Origin: a virus
Virus record (IMG/VR): IMGVR_UViG_3300018080_000230
Location: 1-52,981 of that record
Direction: 5' to 3' (one strand)
Length of the DNA stretch: 52,981 bases
The notes beneath the pieces are model-generated. The model made no database searches. It had not been told where the DNA came from and saw only the letters and a list, made by a program, of their open reading frames with translations. Position numbers and translations under genes: made by a program. Positions within the stretch are counted from its first letter, which is position 1, and each line of letters starts with the position of its first letter. Below, in pieces: positions 16,886 through 25,457 of the stretch.

Positions 16886-17270
16886 CTCCTGTAGTCTCCT
16901 TCTTTTCAGGAGTTTCGCTTACCGGGGGATGGACAGCATCTTCATAAGCACCGTAAAATTCCCGCAAGAACTCAATACCGCCGTCCTTTCTCATCTCCAC
17001 CAGCCAATCAGGAATTGGCTTATCCGGGGGAACGAATATGGCTTTGTTTAACATGCAGACTCGCATATAAATCCACTGGTCGGGCTGCGTAAGATCAAGT
17101 GTGTTCAGATGGAGCATTGACTTGACCTCGGCCTCTATTTGAAGCGATTCCAGCCAATCAAGTTTTCTTCCCTGGTATTCAACACCACGGCATTTAAACG
17201 GTATCGGCGTGTCTTTGCCGATGCGAACCAGTTTTAGTTTTTCCTCAAGCGTCATGTTACTTACGTCCAT
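16872..17270 (-). CDS. Tail assembly chaperone-like protein, 132 aa
   Basis: Good site (AAGGGGAACGAAT then ATG). Compact helical protein with WLESLQIEAEVKSMLHLN and GIEFLREFYGAYEDAVHPP, followed by a charged tail. Follows the tail tube gene and precedes a second small gene and the tape measure, the order of tail assembly chaperone pairs (gpG-like). Function inferred from this synteny, not from a recognisable motif. Confidence 0.65.
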   Translation of the reverse strand: MDVSNMTLEEKLKLVRIGKDTPIPFKCRGVEYQGRKLDWLESLQIEAEVKSMLHLNTLDLTQPDQWIYMRVCMLNKAIFVPPDKPIPDWLVEMRKDGGIEFLREFYGAYEDAVHPPVSETPEKKETTGDEQE

Positions 17271-17311
17271 ATTCGTTCCCCTTTCAAAGATTCAATTCCT
17301 GATTTATTGTT

Positions 17312-17749
17312 TTACACCACCACTGCGTTTGCGGTCTTTCTCCGCTTGTAACGCCATGTGACGTTGCGCCCCACAATCGCATGAGGGGCTCTGGTTATCG
17401 ACCCGCCGGTATTATCGCAGCCGATCCATTTGGTCGCTGCTTTGTTGGGATCGCTTTTCTTAACCTCAACAATGGTAATATCGGCGAATTTCATGTCATC
17501 GTCGGTAAAACCATCGGGGGCGATCCCCAATTCTTCCAGTGTACCCAGGGTCAATTCCAGGGATGTCATGGTGAGTGTACCGGAGAACTTGGTCGCAATG
17601 GTTTCTTCCACAAAGTAGTTTCCAAGCTCCTCGATATCCTGGACACCACGATCATAGTTATCGGTAAGGCTTACGCCTTTCCCGATAACCCGATTGTTGA
17701 ACATGATAATAAATTCATTCATGCTCTTTACTGAAGGTTCTTTAGGCAT
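17312..17749 (-). CDS. Tail tube protein, 145 aa
   Basis: Strong site (AAGAAAGGAGATATATA then ATG). The length and strand-rich sequence (FIIMFNNRVIGKGVSLTD; FSGTLTMTSLELTLGTLEEL; GGSITRAPHAIVGRNVTW) fit myophage tail tube proteins, and it follows directly after the sheath gene. It would polymerise as stacked hexamers to form the DNA conduit inside the sheath. Confidence 0.8.
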   Translation of the reverse strand: MPKEPSVKSMNEFIIMFNNRVIGKGVSLTDNYDRGVQDIEELGNYFVEETIATKFSGTLTMTSLELTLGTLEELGIAPDGFTDDDMKFADITIVEVKKSDPNKAATKWIGCDNTGGSITRAPHAIVGRNVTWRYKRRKTANAVVV

Positions 17750-17781
17750 TATATATCTCCTTTCTTATTGCCTGTTTTGTC

Positions 17782-19518
17782 TTAAAGGATAATTCCCTTG
17801 AAGACCACAAAGTTGACCGGATCACTGAAATTCAAACCCGCATCGGCATAAAAAGCGTCCGCAACTTTGTAGATACGGTAAATCTCATAAGCGGGTATTT
17901 TCTCGCCCGTATCCGGGTCTTCGCCTTCCACAAGCCAGCCCTTGTTTTCCTCGAAGTCCTTTAGGGTCGCTTCAAGGTATCCTTCAAGACCAGCACCGGC
18001 ATACCTGGCATTCTGGCCCACAAAGTCACGGCCCGTACCCCTGGCCACACTCATTGATATGGCATCGGCAATACGCCTGAGTGAAATTTCAGGAGTCTTG
18101 GGATTGACACCGGAAGTCCAGAGATTCGTATTGTCCTGTAAGGTCGTAACGCCTTTCTGGATTTCCTTGCCATCGGGAGTCTGCTGGACAACCAGCACAC
18201 CGGCTTCCTGTAATTCCTCACGCTCGGACTGTAGATAAACCGCACTGAGACCGATTGCCTGAATCTTTTTCTTGGTAAGGGGAACTGCGGGATCAAGGGA
18301 TGCAGCCACACCCATCACCTTTGCAGCCACGGCCCATCCACCGATAAGACCCAGGTTTTCATTCAGATCACGATCCTGGTTTGCCGGAGCGCACACCACC
18401 ATCCGATCCGTATCAAAGGTAGTCGCATAACCCTTGATTGTGGAAACACTGTCTGCTGTTCCACCACCTACAAAACCGATGGATTTATAACCGGCATTCG
18501 TAGCTTCGATAATATGTGCCGGAAGCTTGCCGAAAGAAGCTGAATCGCTGGAAGCGACATGGCGTAACTGTGCGTTTGTGGTCACACACTTGCTGAGAGC
18601 GGTTTCAACGTCCGTGGAATCAGCCTCGCCGTCCGCACCACCATACAGGAAAGTCTCGGCCACGTCTGCGGAGAAAGCAGCCGTACCCGTAACCTGGCTG
18701 GTAATATACTGCCGGATATTGCCCATACCATTAAGCCACTGGTTCACGGTCGCATTATCATCGGCCATTGCGTCCGATACCTCGGATTCCACGCTGGCCA
18801 CCCGGACAATTTCGTATACCGGGGAAGTGAGCGTACCCAGGGCCACCGTCACGGTCACGGTATTGGCATCCCAGGATGCTATGGGATAATACCCGTTTTT
18901 TGCACCGGTCGAATTGTCATCAATAATATGGAGAAGATCACCGGCTTTCGTGGTCGCATTAAAAGCAACCAGGCCCAGGGTATCGAATCCCTTACCGGAA
19001 TCTGTGAGAACGGTCGTGGCTGAACTATCAGCCGTATCCTGGGCCACAATTATCTCACCCAGGTTATAAAGCCTTAAAGTCGTAACCACGGTATCCGGTG
19101 TGCCGGATGTCCAATCATGTTCCACAGATATCCGGTTTCCGAAATCCGAATAATCGGCACTTTCGATCTTGATCTTGTTTGTGGTATCATCAAACTCGGC
19201 CTGTTTCGCCGGGACTGTACCCGCCGAACTCTGTGTACGCAGAAAAAAGACTCTCTGCGCTCCGTGTTTGAACGCCTCCAAAAGAGACGTAAGACCGTCA
19301 CCGCTTTTGAGAATTGATTTCGCCTCACTCGGATTCGTGAAATTGTAAATGGGGGGAAGATCATTCACATTCACATTGTAGGGGACACCGCCACCGGCCT
19401 CCCCGACAATAAGGCAATTACCCACCGCTACATCGGCTGCTCTGGCCGGGGGGGTTTTCTCGAAATAGGCTACCCCCTGCGGTATTATGTACTCTTTTCC
19501 CGCAACAACAATAGACAT
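17782..19518 (-). CDS. Contractile tail sheath protein, 578 aa
   Basis: AAAAAAAAGGAGCTTCTTC precedes ATG. The N-terminus (QGVAYFEKTPPARAADVAVG) and the C-terminus (EIYRIYKVADAFYADAGLNF, then PVNFVVFKGIIL) are typical of myophage sheaths, whose conserved C-terminal domain carries the inter-subunit handshake strands. A region near 380-440 (FVGGGTADSVSTIKGYATTF; MVVCAPANQDRDLNENLG) matches the 'subtilisin-like fold' part of sheath proteins. Presence of this gene establishes the contractile tail. One of the most secure calls in the window. Confidence 0.9.
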   Translation of the reverse strand: MSIVVAGKEYIIPQGVAYFEKTPPARAADVAVGNCLIVGEAGGGVPYNVNVNDLPPIYNFTNPSEAKSILKSGDGLTSLLEAFKHGAQRVFFLRTQSSAGTVPAKQAEFDDTTNKIKIESADYSDFGNRISVEHDWTSGTPDTVVTTLRLYNLGEIIVAQDTADSSATTVLTDSGKGFDTLGLVAFNATTKAGDLLHIIDDNSTGAKNGYYPIASWDANTVTVTVALGTLTSPVYEIVRVASVESEVSDAMADDNATVNQWLNGMGNIRQYITSQVTGTAAFSADVAETFLYGGADGEADSTDVETALSKCVTTNAQLRHVASSDSASFGKLPAHIIEATNAGYKSIGFVGGGTADSVSTIKGYATTFDTDRMVVCAPANQDRDLNENLGLIGGWAVAAKVMGVAASLDPAVPLTKKKIQAIGLSAVYLQSEREELQEAGVLVVQQTPDGKEIQKGVTTLQDNTNLWTSGVNPKTPEISLRRIADAISMSVARGTGRDFVGQNARYAGAGLEGYLEATLKDFEENKGWLVEGEDPDTGEKIPAYEIYRIYKVADAFYADAGLNFSDPVNFVVFKGIIL

Positions 19519-19556
19519 GAAGAAGCTCCTTTTTTTTGGTTAAACAATTATTTCCA

Positions 19557-19853
19557 TTAATCGGATTCTGATTCGTTTTCGGCTTTCGCTTTCGCTTTTT
19601 CCCGGTCGGCCTTTTTGTATTCCTTAAGATTCTGTTCTGACCGCTTCTCGGCCTCGCTCATGTGTTTTTTCTTCCACTCGTCCCAGGTATAGCGTCCGGG
19701 TTTGCTGTTTGCAAGCTTGGCCACTTTTTTCCATTCGTCGATTGTTCTCGGCCCGGTCTCGCCCAAGAGCCTTAAAACATCATACGTCCCTTTGCTTGCG
19801 CCTGTTGTCTTAATAAAAATTTCCAAGGACTTGGATTGTTTTGCCTTGCTCAT
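19557..19853 (-). CDS. Small basic protein, 98 aa
   Basis: ATG at 19853 is chosen because AAAAAAAGGAG lies seven bases before it; an upstream in-frame start at 19877 has no site. Helical, with a DEWKKVAKLANSKPGRYTWD region in which WDEWKK recurs, and a Lys/Glu/Ala-rich tail. No family is recognised. Located between the tail terminator-like gene and the sheath, where small connector or regulatory proteins are found. Confidence 0.65.
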   Translation of the reverse strand: MSKAKQSKSLEIFIKTTGASKGTYDVLRLLGETGPRTIDEWKKVAKLANSKPGRYTWDEWKKKHMSEAEKRSEQNLKEYKKADREKAKAKAENESESD

Positions 19854-19869
19854 TAAATCACTCCTTTTT

Positions 19870-20733
19870 TTAAACATAGGTATAGTTTATTGTCACACCG
19901 CTCACCTTCGGGTCTTTTACACTCATTAAGAAATCGTACCCGATTGTGACCCTTATGGGTCTTGAAAATACCGGCTTTGATATTATCGCCCCCGAAAGAT
20001 CGTCATCGTGTCCCATACCGGCGATCTGTCTTGATATGCAGCCAATGGCCGTAAGCCTTTCCCAATGCTCATAAAGGATTTCTTTTATTGCAAGATAGAG
20101 CCTATTACATTCAGGCTGGATAAGAGAAACCGGTCTGATAATAAAACTCCATTCGTAAATGCCACCGATATAAGTAACATAAGAATCAGGATCGTCCGGG
20201 TCGGGCTCACTATGACTTTCATCCCCGATATTTCTTTGTGTCTCAGGATCATCCATTGGATGAATAAGCACAATGATTTTTTCACCAAGCTCTTGGGGAT
20301 CGACCGAATTGGCCTCCCTGACCTCAAACTCCTCCCATCCTTTATTGATTAATCCTTGCTCTATAATTACCCGAAGCTCGGTAGGGAGATAAATATTATC
20401 CGATACCACGGAATATTCAGGCTCTCCGCTCGTACTCACTACGGTCGAATAAACCGGAGTCGCATCGGTACTATAAGCCCAGGCAGAGTAAAAATATTCC
20501 ACGGAATTTTCAAGCACTCCCGATTTATAATCCCTGCCCCAATCTATCATGTAATCTCTGTTACCGTCATAGACAAGAACTGCATCGGGATCGCTCATAC
20601 TTGTAGGTGCGCTCCCTGTTTTGCGATATATTTTTACACCCGCAAAATCAGAATCGGTAGGATTAACCCACCTGGCAACCATAGCATTGCCCTGGGGTCT
20701 GGACTGAACAGTTAAAGATGATACTGGATTCAT
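19870..20733 (-). CDS. Tail terminator-like protein with N-terminal FN3-like domain, 287 aa
   Basis: ATGA overlap with the upstream gene. Residues 1-100 look like a fibronectin type III domain (NAMVARWVNPTDSDFAGVKI; SVEYFYSAWAYSTDATPVYS). Residues 115-287 (LPTELRVIIEQGLINKGWEE ... RPIRVTIGYDFLMSV) contain the compact alpha/beta pattern expected of tail terminator or tail-completion proteins. Synteny (after gp10-like, before sheath) supports a terminator that caps the tail tube at the neck. The FN3 fusion would be exposed at the neck. Confidence 0.6.
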   Translation of the reverse strand: MNPVSSLTVQSRPQGNAMVARWVNPTDSDFAGVKIYRKTGSAPTSMSDPDAVLVYDGNRDYMIDWGRDYKSGVLENSVEYFYSAWAYSTDATPVYSTVVSTSGEPEYSVVSDNIYLPTELRVIIEQGLINKGWEEFEVREANSVDPQELGEKIIVLIHPMDDPETQRNIGDESHSEPDPDDPDSYVTYIGGIYEWSFIIRPVSLIQPECNRLYLAIKEILYEHWERLTAIGCISRQIAGMGHDDDLSGAIISKPVFSRPIRVTIGYDFLMSVKDPKVSGVTINYTYV

Positions 20734-21572
20734 GCCATTGCTATCCCTTCAAAATCTTTTCTTAATCCCTCCATCAAACTTTCCTCAATAAAAGGAGCCA
20801 TTTGATTAAGGGCGGTTTCCGCAACATATTTTCCGGTCACGGCTGGTAAAACCCATGCGTTTGGATCACGCAATCTTGATTCCGCACTGGCTGTCCGAAA
20901 AGTCATGTATTCCATGTGCCTTGTGCTGCCCGGCCTCTCCATTTTAACCATACCCTCGTATTTTCCAGAGGCCCAATTTTTTCCTTCTGGAATATGCATG
21001 AGTTGATTTTCACCCGCAGAGTATCGGCTACCCCACTTATATGTGTACCTGGTAGCCGGTCTTCCATGAATGTTTGGAGAAAAATAAATCCTGGGTAATC
21101 TTCTGGATGCGCCGAACTCCCTGCTTTTCACCACTTGATGAACTTCTTCCGGCATAACATCACTGCCAAACGTAACCGATCCTGGTGTTCCATGCCTGAA
21201 CGGTATAACAAGATATGGTTTGCCTTTTTTGCTCACCCTGGTTTTTGAGCTTACCAAATAATGAGGCAGCATGTCTAATTGTGGCCGTCCTTCTTCAATA
21301 ACAATAGCATAAGGCAAATCGTTTTCCAGCCTCAATTCCAGAGGATCGCCTTTATATGGGTATTGATAGCCCTCCCGCCATTTCCTGAGATAATCCCCTG
21401 ATCGCCGTCCAACACCCTTATCCACGGAAATCCGCTTAATAGCTGATATGAGTTTTGATCCAGCTTCCTCAAAAGCCCTAAACGTATTTGGCAAAACTCT
21501 TGCGCCAAAACGCCTAAGAGCCTCAAGCTCCTCATCCACCATTTTAAAATTGACCTTGAATTTTTTTATCAT
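20730..21572 (-). CDS. HK97 gp10-like tail completion protein, 280 aa
   Basis: ATGA overlap with the upstream connector. The opening (EELEALRRFGARVLPNTFRA) followed by a helix and SGDYLRKWREGYQYP resembles the gp10-like minor tail family, though the protein is about twice the usual length. It then has LPYAIVIEEGRPQLDMLPHY, characteristic of the family's 'Y-A-xxxE-xG' turn. The extended C-terminal half is basic and unassigned. Confidence 0.65.
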   Translation of the reverse strand: MIKKFKVNFKMVDEELEALRRFGARVLPNTFRAFEEAGSKLISAIKRISVDKGVGRRSGDYLRKWREGYQYPYKGDPLELRLENDLPYAIVIEEGRPQLDMLPHYLVSSKTRVSKKGKPYLVIPFRHGTPGSVTFGSDVMPEEVHQVVKSREFGASRRLPRIYFSPNIHGRPATRYTYKWGSRYSAGENQLMHIPEGKNWASGKYEGMVKMERPGSTRHMEYMTFRTASAESRLRDPNAWVLPAVTGKYVAETALNQMAPFIEESLMEGLRKDFEGIAMA

Positions 21573-22600
21573 GGGTCAATAAAATCCTTTTTCTTCAAAA
21601 TGCACCGCTTCGGTAATAACTGAGCATCTTGTCTGCGGTTCATCGGTATTTCCCTATACACGATATAGGTCGGCTGGATCAAATACTGAACAGCATACCG
21701 CTCGGAACTTGTGCTTGTTGCATCAAGATAAAATGTATACTGGCCGTTAAGGTCGATTGTCTGGTTTGTCACCGTTGTTATTTGCCCCCACAAAAAAATT
21801 GTCCCAGGTTCCATCTGGCCTGTCTCGGCAAATCCCACAAACTCATTATGCAAAATCTGATCTGTGTTGTAATCTTCCGTGAAATCCAGAACAAATTCAT
21901 GGTTCAAACTGTCTATCATGGTCAGTTTGTTCCAATTTCCGTACTTGTCCCGTATATAACCGCCTCCAACCTGTTTCAATGATTTTGAGACATCAAGATC
22001 AAGTCTGAGCCGTTTTCCCTTAACCGGGTGATCGTTAAAATCAATTTTATTGTTATCGGTCAAGGTGAATTGAAGACCCTCGGTTAAAACCTTGTCCCAT
22101 GATCTTACGTCCAGGATGGAATCAATAAAAATATTCCGAAGTCTGTAATCGTGTTCACGCTTGATCACGTCCTCGATCCTTTGCTTGACATCCAGGAGAA
22201 TTACCTTGTCACCTTCGCCTATCACATCCCATATATTATTATGAACAAAGTGCCAGGGAACTGAGCTTTTATCCCAGGTATAATATGGTATGGTAAGCAG
22301 CATATCTCCAATTTCACCTTCTCCTATCCTGTCCCTCATTTTTTCATTATGGATCGCACTTACAAGAATACGGCTGTAATCCTCGTAAGCTTTATAGATT
22401 CTGCCATTGCCCCTGCATGTAGGACAATCTTTTTTGGGGTTATCTGAGGAAAAGGCATAATAGTCGTCATTAAAATTCCTCTCTTTGCAAGCGCACCTGT
22501 AAGAGCGGTAATAACGAACACGCTGCCCCATTGAATATGCCAACATAGCAAATTTTTGTGGGGCTATGGTAAGAAGCGGTAGTTTATCCCCGATAGCCAT
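21569..22600 (-). CDS. Head-completion/neck protein with zinc-binding motif, 343 aa
   Basis: TAATG overlap, GGAG upstream. Residues 30-70 contain RCACKERN and CPTCRGNGRIYK, a CxC...CxxC arrangement that probably binds zinc and recurs in phage neck proteins. The remainder is strand-rich. Gene order (adaptor, this gene, gp10-like, terminator, sheath) supports a head-closure role between portal and tail. Confidence 0.65.
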   Translation of the reverse strand: MAIGDKLPLLTIAPQKFAMLAYSMGQRVRYYRSYRCACKERNFNDDYYAFSSDNPKKDCPTCRGNGRIYKAYEDYSRILVSAIHNEKMRDRIGEGEIGDMLLTIPYYTWDKSSVPWHFVHNNIWDVIGEGDKVILLDVKQRIEDVIKREHDYRLRNIFIDSILDVRSWDKVLTEGLQFTLTDNNKIDFNDHPVKGKRLRLDLDVSKSLKQVGGGYIRDKYGNWNKLTMIDSLNHEFVLDFTEDYNTDQILHNEFVGFAETGQMEPGTIFLWGQITTVTNQTIDLNGQYTFYLDATSTSSERYAVQYLIQPTYIVYREIPMNRRQDAQLLPKRCILKKKDFIDP

Positions 22601-23664
22601 TAGATAAACTCCATAAGTACACCTTTTTCAGAATCTCTCCAATTCTCGATGAGCCCCGGTCTTCCAGGTTCACCGTTAAGCTCTTTCTTGTACTGAATTA
22701 TCCTTGCGCCGAAAGTCGCATTTTCGACCCCCGCCGTATAGCTTGTGCTGGCAGAAAGACCGTCTGCACTCCATGATTCCGATGATATCCCGACCCTCAT
22801 TGCATCACCAAGAAAATGGAGAACATTCACGGCTGAAAGCTTTCCAACAATCATGATTGCTGTCATCATGCCCGGCATACTACGGTCAACCAAACGGTAT
22901 GAAACGTCTGTCAATGCCGTACCGGTATAGACTTCCCTGAGTTTAAGCTGAGTATCGCTGTCAACCTGTTTTACCACATAACACCGATCCTGGTTATCCA
23001 TATTTATTTTAAGATTTCCAGGGGGAAGATTTTTAAAAGCCGTTCCCGTACCGGTCACCGTATCGCTGTTATTTGCTATGGATATCGTACCGGTTTCTTC
23101 TCGTCTGCCATACCCGCATGTATAATCACATTCAAGTAAAGCAGGAACAACTTTATGGTAATGCGTACACCAGGGGAGCCAGAACGTTCCGGCTGTCAAC
23201 TGAGTCAGGGCCAGGTCAAACGATACGCCGGTAACAGGCCGGACAACCACCATGCCATTCTTGGTTTTCCACTTAAGCCATTCAAGAGGAAAATTCAAGG
23301 CTGGCTGCTGATCCGCTTTTGCCAATTTCCAGGCAAACCGTTCAATGGAAAGAATTGGGGTTATCGGGAGCTTTTTCTTGCAATAAAAAAGCCCCGTACC
23401 AAACCCGATCTCGTCACTGTAGACATTGATCGGATCAAGCAATTCATCGTAGTCATACCCCAATTTTTTATCACTGGTAGGATTCGTAAGAAATTTAGTC
23501 TGTGCCAGCCTTACGCCCATGAAATTCTCAAACTCATCAATGGCCGTGTCTATCTCATGCTGGATCGTTTCGTCTGGAATAAGATTTCCAGACTGATCCA
23601 TAAGATCAAGACCGAACAAAAAATGAGATTTAAGCTCATAGGCATCAAAGCAGATTTTATTCAT
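22600..23664 (-). CDS. Head-tail adaptor (gp6-like) protein, 354 aa
   Basis: GGAAGG lies five bases before the ATG, and TAATG overlaps with the upstream stop. The first 55 residues (IQHEIDTAIDEFENFMGVRL) look like the helical start of gp6/gp15-type adaptors that bind the portal. Residues 195-260 contain a small beta domain (TISIANNSDTVTGTGTAF). The C-terminus has a hydrophobic helix near 265-290 (MTAIMIVGKLSAVNVLHFLG). Function inferred from helical N-terminus and neck location. Confidence 0.6.
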   Translation of the reverse strand: MNKICFDAYELKSHFLFGLDLMDQSGNLIPDETIQHEIDTAIDEFENFMGVRLAQTKFLTNPTSDKKLGYDYDELLDPINVYSDEIGFGTGLFYCKKKLPITPILSIERFAWKLAKADQQPALNFPLEWLKWKTKNGMVVVRPVTGVSFDLALTQLTAGTFWLPWCTHYHKVVPALLECDYTCGYGRREETGTISIANNSDTVTGTGTAFKNLPPGNLKINMDNQDRCYVVKQVDSDTQLKLREVYTGTALTDVSYRLVDRSMPGMMTAIMIVGKLSAVNVLHFLGDAMRVGISSESWSADGLSASTSYTAGVENATFGARIIQYKKELNGEPGRPGLIENWRDSEKGVLMEFI

Positions 23665-23990
23665 TACGCCCTTCCCATGTATTTGACGGTAATTTTTCCG
23701 CTCGTATAAGCAGAAACTTTTGCCCGGATTCCCTTAACATAGGGAATACTTGTTATCAGGGATGCGGACGTTATATTGCTTCCGATCTGGAAGAAAGTGA
23801 CATCATCTGCCGTCCCTTCAAGCTGCACAGTACCAACAAAAGTGCCGGTAACTGCAACCGATTGCAACCGCATCTTGCTCACGTCCAGGACATTGCCATT
23901 TACCTGCGCTTCCACTTCGTTGAGTAAAGTGGCAACTATCCTGTACGGATCAAAAGGGTTTCCTCTCGGAGTTACAGGAATTGTATCCAT
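23664..23990 (-). CDS. Small virion protein, 108 aa, probable neck or decoration
   Basis: AAAGGTAAAAA then ATG. Mostly beta-strands: SVAVTGTFVGTVQLEGTADD and a C-terminal SGKITVKYMGRA. The sequence resembles a single beta-sandwich of the kind used as capsid cement, and the order (peptidase, this gene, adaptor) puts it at the head/neck boundary. Family not recognised. Confidence 0.6.
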   Translation of the reverse strand: MDTIPVTPRGNPFDPYRIVATLLNEVEAQVNGNVLDVSKMRLQSVAVTGTFVGTVQLEGTADDVTFFQIGSNITSASLITSIPYVKGIRAKVSAYTSGKITVKYMGRA

Positions 23991-23993
23991 TTT

Positions 23994-24497
23994 TTACCTT
24001 TCACGTTTATAAACCCGATATGTTCCGTTACGATAAATCAAGACAGGTCGCCTTGATTTAATGGGAAAACGAAAAATAAGCTCCCTGGCCGTGGACACAT
24101 GGATAAAATTATTATCCGGGTAAAGAATAACCTGATTGAAAAGCATATTATCAATAATCCAGTGAAACACCTTTTTGCAGTTTCTTTTAAAATTCGGAAA
24201 GGTGAAATCACACGCACCGCTTCCAATAGGATTTAATTCACACCAGAAAAAATGATCCGATGTCCGGCTGGCCGGATACTTTGCATTCCGCAGAGCTTCG
24301 TAAATAATCATATCACGAATCCCGCTTGTAACCGATATGGGTTTGTTTATAAAATCCCGTATTGGCTGCATTAACTGAATACAAAGGGTTTCCACCCCGA
24401 AGACGTTTTTATTCGTCTTCGGGATGGAATAGCCGGGAACCAAGCTGGAATGATTAAACTCATTCCAGCTAAAATTTTTCGTCAAGTCTCCCATCAT
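23994..24497 (-). CDS. M15-type peptidase (D,D-carboxypeptidase/endolysin-like), 167 aa
   Basis: Start ATG at 24497 overlaps the stop of the upstream gene (ATGATG; 24494 is possible). The sequence shows LTKNFSWNEFNHS, RDFINKPISVTSGIRD, a SDHFFW motif (H82), GSGACDF (D97) and FIHVST (H133), matching the zinc ligands H...D...H of M15_3-type peptidases. Family members cleave peptidoglycan peptides. Sitting inside the neck genes rather than next to a holin, it may be a virion-associated lysin or the main endolysin displaced from a lysis cassette. No transmembrane segment is seen. Confidence 0.75.
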   Translation of the reverse strand: MMGDLTKNFSWNEFNHSSLVPGYSIPKTNKNVFGVETLCIQLMQPIRDFINKPISVTSGIRDMIIYEALRNAKYPASRTSDHFFWCELNPIGSGACDFTFPNFKRNCKKVFHWIIDNMLFNQVILYPDNNFIHVSTARELIFRFPIKSRRPVLIYRNGTYRVYKRER

Positions 24498-25435
24498 GCT
24501 GCCACTGCATCGATCACAAGCGTCGGAGCGGTCGTATCCAGGATAATGCTGCATTCAACTGTCACATAGTCGGCTGATGCGCTCTTTGCCCTGAACCGGA
24601 CATCGAAATTTTTCGTACCGTCACCGGCGTTCAGTGTTACGGTCGAAACCGATCCGATTGAAGTTTCCGTGATTTCCTGGATGGAACCGCCCGATCCCCC
24701 GCCTTCACCCAGGGTATGATCGAATACGGCCACGGTCACTGCCCCGCCTTTATTTGTCCATGAAGACATAAAGGCGATACTTACGGACGTGCTGCCTGTT
24801 GTTTGGCCCTGATATGCACCGCTATTAAGCTGAACGATATCGGACTGATTCTCACGGATATAAAAGTTTTCTTCACTTGAACCTTCATTGGCCGTTGCAT
24901 CCTCACCCCAGGCTTTGACATAATTTATCTGACCGCCGGAACTCTTGGCCAGGGGGCTGGTATGGGTAGTGGTATCCCACCGCCATCCGATCTGGAAGCT
25001 CACATTGGTCTGGTCTCCATCCGTATAATCACTCCCCAGGGTAAGGTCTGTACCCGAAACACTGGCCACGGAATAAAGGCCATCGGTAATTGATGCATGA
25101 CTGAGATAAATCCAATCACCTGTCCCGATATCCGTGTCCCACGATCCGATGGTTGAGGACGTAAGCACCAGGGAGCTTATTGATCCATCCGTTGCCTTGT
25201 CCACTGCATCGGGGGAAAGGTTTGATTTCTGATCGTTCCCGGTAGGATTCGGGGATTGACCGACAAAAAGATTCGGGCGACCGGCCACGCTGCTTTTGTC
25301 CGCAACCAAATCCATTGAAGTACATGCGATCCTGATCTCAATTCCAAGACCGGTATCGGAGACACCGTTGGAGCCGTTACCGGCCAGCATGGGATCGGCT
25401 GCGCCTCCACCTGCACTGTTAAGACGTACTGACAT
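24494..25435 (-). CDS. Candidate virion surface/decoration protein, 313 aa
   Basis: Strong site (AAAAAGGAGTTTCTAA then ATG). Ser/Thr/Gly-rich and strand-rich: SSLVLTSSTIGSWDTDIGTG and a C-terminal beta-sandwich ending TTAPTLVIDAVAA. That ending resembles the last residues of the next structural protein (TPPSLAISSIAK). Late location and composition suggest a capsid surface decoration or neck fibre. No enzyme motif is seen. Confidence 0.55.
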   Translation of the reverse strand: MSVRLNSAGGGAADPMLAGNGSNGVSDTGLGIEIRIACTSMDLVADKSSVAGRPNLFVGQSPNPTGNDQKSNLSPDAVDKATDGSISSLVLTSSTIGSWDTDIGTGDWIYLSHASITDGLYSVASVSGTDLTLGSDYTDGDQTNVSFQIGWRWDTTTHTSPLAKSSGGQINYVKAWGEDATANEGSSEENFYIRENQSDIVQLNSGAYQGQTTGSTSVSIAFMSSWTNKGGAVTVAVFDHTLGEGGGSGGSIQEITETSIGSVSTVTLNAGDGTKNFDVRFRAKSASADYVTVECSIILDTTAPTLVIDAVAA

Positions 25436-25457
25436 TTAGAAACTCCTTTTTAAAAGG

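Noticed and set aside
16872-16920. Lambda-type -1 frameshift between chaperone-like genes
   Set aside because: The downstream frame is +1 relative to the upstream, and no XXXYYYZ slip site is evident.
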